A stretch of DNA of 64,000 bases, taken from the NCBI RefSeq assembly GCF_047663525.1, contig NC_092611.1:8035001-8099000 (forward strand), in the 5' to 3' direction. The position numbers and the translations under genes were made by a program. Under the pieces are notes generated by a model. That model was not told where the DNA came from, searched no databases, and was given only the letters and a program-made list of their open reading frames with translations. The stretch's first letter is position 1, and each line of letters opens with the position of its first letter. This DNA is from Anas platyrhynchos. Its lineage: Eukaryota; Chordata; Aves; Anseriformes; Anatidae. Of the stretch, positions 48,401-64,000 are shown in pieces.

Positions 48401-51400
48401 TAATCCCGGAGACGAAGCTCCATCTCTAAACCCCCAAGAGTACGGTCAAACCTGGGAAAAAAAAAAAAAAAAAAAGAACCAGGATATAATAAATTAAAAC
48501 AAGTTGAAAGCAAACAAACCTCATCTATTATTTCACAGCTATGCCAAGCAGAAAGTGGTCAAAAATAGCTGAAGTACTATTAGCTGTGTCTGCAAAAGAA
48601 TGACAGTTACTCCAAAAAGAACATATTACATAAGCCAAGAAAAGAAAGATTCACCACCACAGTAGCCATTGTACAAGAAATTTCATCGTATGTATGGTAA
48701 AGGCCTTACTGCTAAGCCCAAACAGCTGAGAAGCCAAGGGATAACTGCGTCAGGTCCCAGGTATTTTACCAAAAACAGCAGTATAAAACTGTTTTCAGTG
48801 TTAAAATTGCTGAGCTGGGTATCTACAGCACCCCCCTCCTTATTTGGCAACATTTAACTGCAGTGCATTTTCGTTCCTCTCCAGAAGGATATTCCACTTT
48901 TTCAAACTGACACCCTCTACTTCTGTAAGATCTTATCAAATGGAATTACATTAAAATGGGTTGAGGCTGTATTTAAGAAGAAAAAAAAAAAAGCCTGAAA
49001 CAGACTAAGTAAACTGATTGCCTCCTGGGCTCCTGCAATTTCTCAGCTACCTTCTGCAGTGATGTAAGAATTATTAATAACTGTAGTCTTCTCACTCTAC
49101 ATCCTTCCCAGTTTATGATCCAAATTACCATGCTGAAGTCTCATTCAAACTTTCTATGTTTAGAAGAGACTGTGAAACAAATGATTTCTTTCCTGAGACC
49201 TTCAGGTTTTGTGCAACTCATGTTGAATTCTTACCCAATGCCCTGGATCTGCAATTGAGGTTGGGTTCCCGAGTCCTTAGTTTTCACTGTCTGATACGTA
49301 ACAATAGTACAAACGGTGCTTCCTGCTCCCATGTCGTAAAACATGATATTCTGAAAAGAGAAGCTGGGACGGTGAAGCAGAAACACTTGGATATCCCCCA
49401 TGAATAAGGAAAGAACACGTGGCTTTCCAAGTCTGATACAGGCCAAGACTTATGTCTGTTCCCTAGACTGGCTTTATACCACATGAGAGATGCAGGACTC
49501 GTACCTCGATCGAACTAAGGAGATGTGCAGGGTCATGCCTTACACAAAAAAGACTTTTTACAAAGAAAAAACTTTTTAACCCATTTTGTAAATCAGAAAT
49601 CAGAACTTTGCTCTTTAAAAGTTTCTTAAACCTCAGGAAAATCAACTATTTCAGAGTCAGTCTTCCAATACGTTAAAAAAAAAACAACAAAAAAAAACAC
49701 CTAATGTTACTCCCCACCAGCTGATGGGCAAGGAACACACACTTCTTCAAGATGGGAACTTCCAGCTACCTGGCCTTTACTCCAGAAGCTCTAAGGCTTT
49801 TAGTGCTCTACCACATTCACACAGGATTTCATATCTTCATCGTGTTGATGAACACATGAAAACAGAGGAGACTGGCTGAACAGCAAGTCCACTTCCTCAT
49901 GGTTAAGGCCTTTTTGATTTTATCTGCAGCACTTTCTCCCCTGCACGCACGCACTTGCATGGGACCATCTCCCAGCTACACCTACCTGTGCTGTGGCATT
50001 GATGTCTTTCCTCCTAAAAACTCCGTAATTCAATGCTACAGCAGTGTTGTCATTGATCAGCTGCAGAACCTTCAAGTCAGCCATGCAAGCAGCATGCAGG
50101 ACTGCCCTCCTCTCCGCCTGGTTGAAGTAGGCGGGAACAGTGATCACCGCATCCTTGATGGGTTGTTCTGAAAGAGATGGTGGAAGAAGTTTTTCCATCA
50201 GACTAGCCACATGCAAAGACAACATAATGGAGTGATGATAGCAAAAACAGAGAATGCAAGCTGAAGACACCTACATAACTCAATCCCGAAGCAACATCAG
50301 CAGCTAGCATCATTAGAGATTGCTCCGTTCCCTGTTTAAATCAGACTTTCCAGATTCTCATAAAGCCACAAGTCTACTGCTTGGCTTTCATGTGCTAAAA
50401 TAATCTCAAATGCCTTAACCTTCAGCAGATATGATCTCCATGGAACCTTACTTTATCAATGAATTGCATTCACTCTCCAGAGTAAAAAGCATTTGGACTG
50501 GCTCTGATGAATCAAACACCACACAGCTTCCCAGTAATATCACCAATGAAACATGTCAACCAAATTCACCTGTAATTTTCATTACTTAGTGATTTCACTA
50601 CCACCACAGCACGGAAACATCTTGTTTCTAAGATGACCCAACATCCCATTCCTAAGAAGCCATGGGTTTTCCAGGCACCTTCTGTCTCTATTCACATTTT
50701 ATAACACGCAAACATATGCTAGTACTGTAAGAAACACATAAGTCCTTCCAACCTGCAAATTCCTCAGCCAGACCGCGTGAGTAGTTCAGGACCATACCAA
50801 GCATTTCCTCTGGAGAATACTGTACCGTCCTACAAGAAAAAGAGAAGAAAGGAAGTTACAACAACAGAGTCAGCTACATAAGCCCAACAGCAAAAGTCCC
50901 ACTCACGAGGAACCCAGAAGCAGTCACTTACTGGGACAGCTTGAAGATAACCGTCTGTCTCTTTTCATCCTCCACAAGTTCATGTTCTGGGAACCGGGTC
51001 CGGTACAGCGCCACTTGGGGGTTATTGATCTGCTTACCCAGAAGATCCTGAAAGTACCTGAATGCCACCTTGGGGGTCCTTATAGACTAGAGAAAGAAAG
51101 AAGAAATCACCCAGCTGCATTTATTTGTCCTTCCTGATGTCTAACAAACCTCTCCCAATCTACACAGTGAACAACTGTGATGGTATTTTGGAACACAAGC
51201 CTGGTACACAAGGAGCAGGTGGAGAAAGCCAGCAAAACTCCAAGGAGATAGGAAAGCAAGTACAGGGCAAGAAATAAAACTTCCTCTTAATTTAGATACT
51301 TCTCATGAAGGACCCAACTGTGGGAAGACACCTTCTTGTGTACATGAACTGCAGCTGGCGTAAGAAGCAAGGTGAACTCTTACCATTCCTAGTGCGCTAT

Positions 51401-53018
51401 CACCAAAGAGACGTTCATTTTCCTTCAAAGCAACAGCCACAGGTGTTTTCCTTCGTGATTCCCTAGACAGGAAAAAAAACAGCAACGCGGGTGAACGTTC
51501 AATACAGAGGTCCTGGTGACAAAGGGTAGCGATTCCCTTCCAGAAAGGCTAGAAGAAGATTCTCAGACACCACCTACAGTGAGGAAGACCAGCTCTACTA
51601 ATCGAAAGAGCTGCAAATAGCAGCAGCTCTCTTCAGAACTTTCAGATCCTCCAATGTTCTCCATGACAAGCACAACTACTGTGCTTGACTGAAACGTGGA
51701 CAGTAATCTTTCAAAGGAACAGCTGAAGTTGTGGAGTTGTGCAATTTTTCCCATAGCACTAAACTACTCCACAAGAGATGAATCATTTCTGCTACAGATC
51801 CAAGTATGAAAACACCAAGATGAGGATTTTGTTACGATAACTATCAAATGACTTTAAGTTGTCCACTAAGTTCATAAATACTTCTGCAAGCTACCCACTT
51901 CTGGATACCTTGTAACATGCCAGCAGTTTTCTATCATAAAGCTACAACAAAGTGACTTGACATGAAGAAAGACTCACAAGCAATGTTCTAGAATGTGCTA
52001 CTTTGTAATTAGACAAAACCTGCATAATTTTTTGCTTCCCTCCACCAATGAGGGAATCAAGTCAGTTCGCTCATTCTGTCAATGACTGCCACATTTCAGG
52101 GAGCTAGGTGAAAAACACACTACCTGAGTCTAGACTCCCGGAAAGCAAGGATGTTCCTGGTCAAAGATCATCTCCCATCCATGCTTTTTCCATTCAGTGT
52201 CTTGGGGACCAGTGGCAGCAACAGCAGCCAAGTGAAAGATGATGAAAGATTTGCTTCACAAGTGACTGGGGGTTCTGAGCAGCACCACAAACCTACCTTC
52301 ACGTTCCATTATGGAGAACTGAGAATCTGGCTTCTCAATAGTGTATGCAGGAACATCATCCTACACCCTCTCTCATCTGCACCACGATGTGTTCTCAGTT
52401 ACACAGACCTTGGGTCGCTGGCTTAAAAGGGGCACAAAGCACAACTCGGCACCCCTCAGATGAGGGTGAAGGCCGACCTGCTGCCCTGGTGCTCAGGGCT
52501 GCACTCAGGCAGCCCTCAATCAGGCAGCAGGGATGGATGCTCCTCACTCAGCGCCGAAACACAGCGCACTGACCCCTCCACCTCCCAAAATTTGGCCTCC
52601 TGTCAGTGCCTGCATGACCCGGAGGCCCCTTTAGGAACACCCCCAGGCGGTACCGGCAGCACGGGGCTGGCTGAGGGCAGCGCCGCTTACTTGTTGAGGA
52701 CGATCTCCATCGGCACGCCGGGCTTCACGATGGCGATCTTCATGGACTCGCTGCCCACGTCCACCGACATCACGGCCAGGGGCTCTGCGGCAGGCGGGGG
52801 GGGGGGGGGGGGAAGCGCCGGTGAACAACCCCAGGGCCGGGCCGGGCCTGGCTGGGCCCTGACCCCCCTCAGGGCGCTCCCAGGCCCCGAACCCCACCGG
52901 GATCCCCCCGGGGCCGCCCCCCGTGAAACCCCCGGCCCCGCGCCCGTCACCTACCGGCCCGCAGGAGGAGGCAGGCGAGCAGCAGCCAGCCCAGCGCCCA
53001 GCAGGGCGCCCGCGCCAT
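39476..53018 (-). CDS. HYOU1: HYOU1 (ORP150/GRP170), ER Hsp110-type chaperone
   Basis: Twenty-four coding exons on the minus strand: 52955-53018, 52691-52784, 51384-51462, 50932-51086, 50753-50829, 49986-50167, 49235-49350, 48268-48451, 47866-48000, 46861-46943, 46632-46764, 46110-46297, 45737-45875, 45568-45628, 44836-44918, 44220-44414, 43594-43793, 43196-43283, 42680-42802, 42129-42262, 41527-41611, 40844-41096, 40074-40154, 39476-39537. All phases close, giving 997 residues (human 999). The N-terminus is a signal peptide ([19 protein letters not shown]). Next comes the Hsp70-type nucleotide-binding domain, about residues 25-420, with [12 protein letters not shown] and [16 protein letters not shown]. 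The substrate-binding part has a long acidic Glu/Lys-rich insert (about 565-700), then helices. The C-terminal NDEL is an ER-retrieval signal. The protein is a nucleotide-exchange factor and holdase for BiP. Confidence 0.98.
48455..48475 (-). repeat. homopolymer tract upstream of HYOU1 exon 8
   Basis: A run of about 19 A on the plus strand reads as T on the minus strand. It serves as the polypyrimidine tract a few bases before the exon 8 acceptor at 48452. Confidence 0.75.
52796..52812 (-). repeat. 17-base G/C homopolymer in HYOU1 intron 1
   Basis: Seventeen consecutive G on the plus strand read as C17 on the minus strand. They form the pyrimidine tract 11-27 bases upstream of the exon 2 acceptor (exon begins at 52784). 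Confidence 0.9.
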
Positions 53019-53260
53019 GTCCCCACCGCCCCTCACGGCCCCTCACGGCCCGGCCCCCGCCGCCGCCGCCGCCTCAGCGCCCGCGGCCCCGCGCCTCACG
53101 CAACGCCCGTGCCGGACGCGGCGGCCGCTGATTGGCCAATCAGGCGGCCCGCGCGCTCCCATTGGGCCACGTCGCGAGGCGGGAGGTGGGAGGTGAAGCC
53201 ACGTGCGGCCCGCCCGGCCCGACAGCGCCCCCTAGCGGCCTGGAGGCGCGTTGCAATGGA
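53019..53260 (-). promoter_or_regulatory. HYOU1 promoter with ERSE-II and CCAAT boxes
   Basis: This CpG island precedes the HYOU1 start codon. ATTGGGCCACG at 53161-53171 is an exact match to the ERSE-II consensus ATTGG-N-CCACG, bound by NF-Y with ATF6 or XBP1 in ER-stress genes. The palindrome ATTGGCCAAT at 53131-53140 supplies CCAAT boxes on both strands. CCACGTG occurs at 53199-53205 and a CTCF-like CGCCCCCTAGCGG at 53226-53238. HYOU1 is a known unfolded-protein-response target, so the element fits the gene. Binding itself is inferred. Confidence 0.8.
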
Positions 53261-53434
53261 GAGGGGGAGGGAACCCTCCCTCCCCTCCCTCCCCTCCCTT
53301 CCCGCCCCATTGGGTCTGACACGTTTGCAGCCAAATTGTTTTGAAAAAGTCGACGTTAAAAAACAGAACACACAAACACAGCCCCGGCTCCTCGAGGGTC
53401 CCCGGAATCTCCTCCCTTCACCCCACCAAAGCCC

Positions 53435-62998
<9,564 letters not shown>

Positions 62999-64000
62999 CT
63001 GAATCGGGGGAGAACAAAACAAACAAAAGAAAAAAAGAGAAAAAAAAAAAAAGAAAAAAAAAAGAGAGAAAACACTTCTCAAATCTGCGCCATGCAGAAG
63101 CTGCAGGATTAGAAAGTGGCTAAGCCAGAGGGGCACGTGGGGAGGAGCGCGGGGGCATTTACCAAGAGACTGAAAGAGCAAAAGCCACGGGAATCCCAGG
63201 CTGGGTGCTGTTACAGGGCTTACAACCAGCCCTGGACCTCAGGTTCATGTTTCTATGCCAAAGATTTAAGGGCAGTGAGAAGCTCAGCATTGACCTGGCT
63301 TTGCAGCACGGCTAAAGTCATCCCAGTCCTGCACGCTGCCTGGCACAGGGTGCCAGGAGCCCCAGCCACTGCCAGTGACCCCTGCCTTGGTGCGCAGCCA
63401 GCCTCGGGATAACCAGAGGCTCGTGCTCACGATGCTCAGGCAGAACCCAGCACACCGGCAATTAGCCAGAGCAGGTCCAACCTCTGGCTAGAGGCTGCCT
63501 CACAGAGCTCCTGCAGCACCACGCAGGGCTGAGCACCGTGAAAGTAACGCTTGTCCAAGCTGCTGAGCGCAGGAGAGCCAAAAAAGCAGCCAGGAGTCCC
63601 AGCTCCCTGTCTCAAGGATAAACCTGTGGCACACCGGACCCTGCGCACGCCGTGCTGCTGTGTGCTGTTAAAGCAAGGAGAGCCCTGTCCTCACTGGGAC
63701 ACCGCTGAGAAACCCTGCAAACCCTTGCAAGCCTCGAAAGGAACGTTGCCCATCAATATTTTGTCTCAAGACCACGTTTCACAAGCATCCTCCACTCTCT
63801 TGGCTTCTGCAGTACTTGTCAGTGCTCAGAAGCCAGGTGATAACATCACATCGCCTCTAAACGTGCCCGTGTGGCCCCCGTCTGTGCCTGGCACTGGGCT
63901 GTCCCCACACTCTGCAGCCAGCCGTGCTCAGTGACAACAGCACCGGGGACACCAGCACACCGCTAGGACCCCGACCTGTGGCTCTCCCACCCGGAGATGT
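62999..64000 (-). other. PHLDB1 intron at the right edge
   Basis: An A/G-rich block at 63022-63072 reads as a long pyrimidine tract just upstream of the exon acceptor at 62999. Beyond it I see no further PHLDB1 exon up to the window edge and no other gene. Confidence 0.6.

Overview
This window is vertebrate nuclear DNA, almost certainly from a bird. It has compact intron-bearing genes, CpG-island promoters and three CR1 (chicken repeat 1) LINE fragments. One CR1 copy still carries the family's terminal octamer repeats. The gene set matches the human 11q23.3 neighbourhood, which corresponds to a bird microchromosome. I cannot name the species from sequence alone.

Layout. From 1 to about 18.8 kb I find no protein-coding exon I can recognise. 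This part holds two CR1 fragments, four short CpG islands (about 3.2-4.2, 5.5-5.75, 9.25-9.4 and 16.6-16.76 kb) and long non-coding stretches. The first island carries a clear minus-strand splice donor. From human gene order I infer it belongs to the 5' region of BCL9L. Between 18.8 and 20.8 kb lie several open, splice-bounded plus-strand segments that may be an unrecognised gene.

The supported genes then follow tightly: CENATAC (+, 21.16-24.04 kb), RPS25 (-, 25.43-26.67), TRAPPC4 (+, 26.81-28.66), SLC37A4 (-, 30.46-38.12), HYOU1 (-, 39.48-53.02) and the C-terminal 753 codons of PHLDB1 (-, 53.44 to beyond the right edge). I resolved the coding exons of all six by eye. The reading phase closes across every junction, giving proteins of 327, 125, 219, 429, 997 and at least 753 residues.

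How the genes relate. RPS25 and TRAPPC4 share a head-to-head promoter only 138 bp between start codons. CENATAC/RPS25 and TRAPPC4/SLC37A4 are tail-to-tail pairs. PHLDB1, HYOU1 and SLC37A4 follow one another on the minus strand with very short gaps. Functionally they are mixed: minor-spliceosome factor, ribosomal protein, TRAPP trafficking subunit, ER glucose-6-phosphate transporter, ER Hsp110-type chaperone and a PH-domain cortical adaptor. SLC37A4 and HYOU1 both act at the ER, and the HYOU1 promoter has an exact ER-stress element. The PHLDB1-HYOU1 junction differs from human order in a way that one inversion explains.
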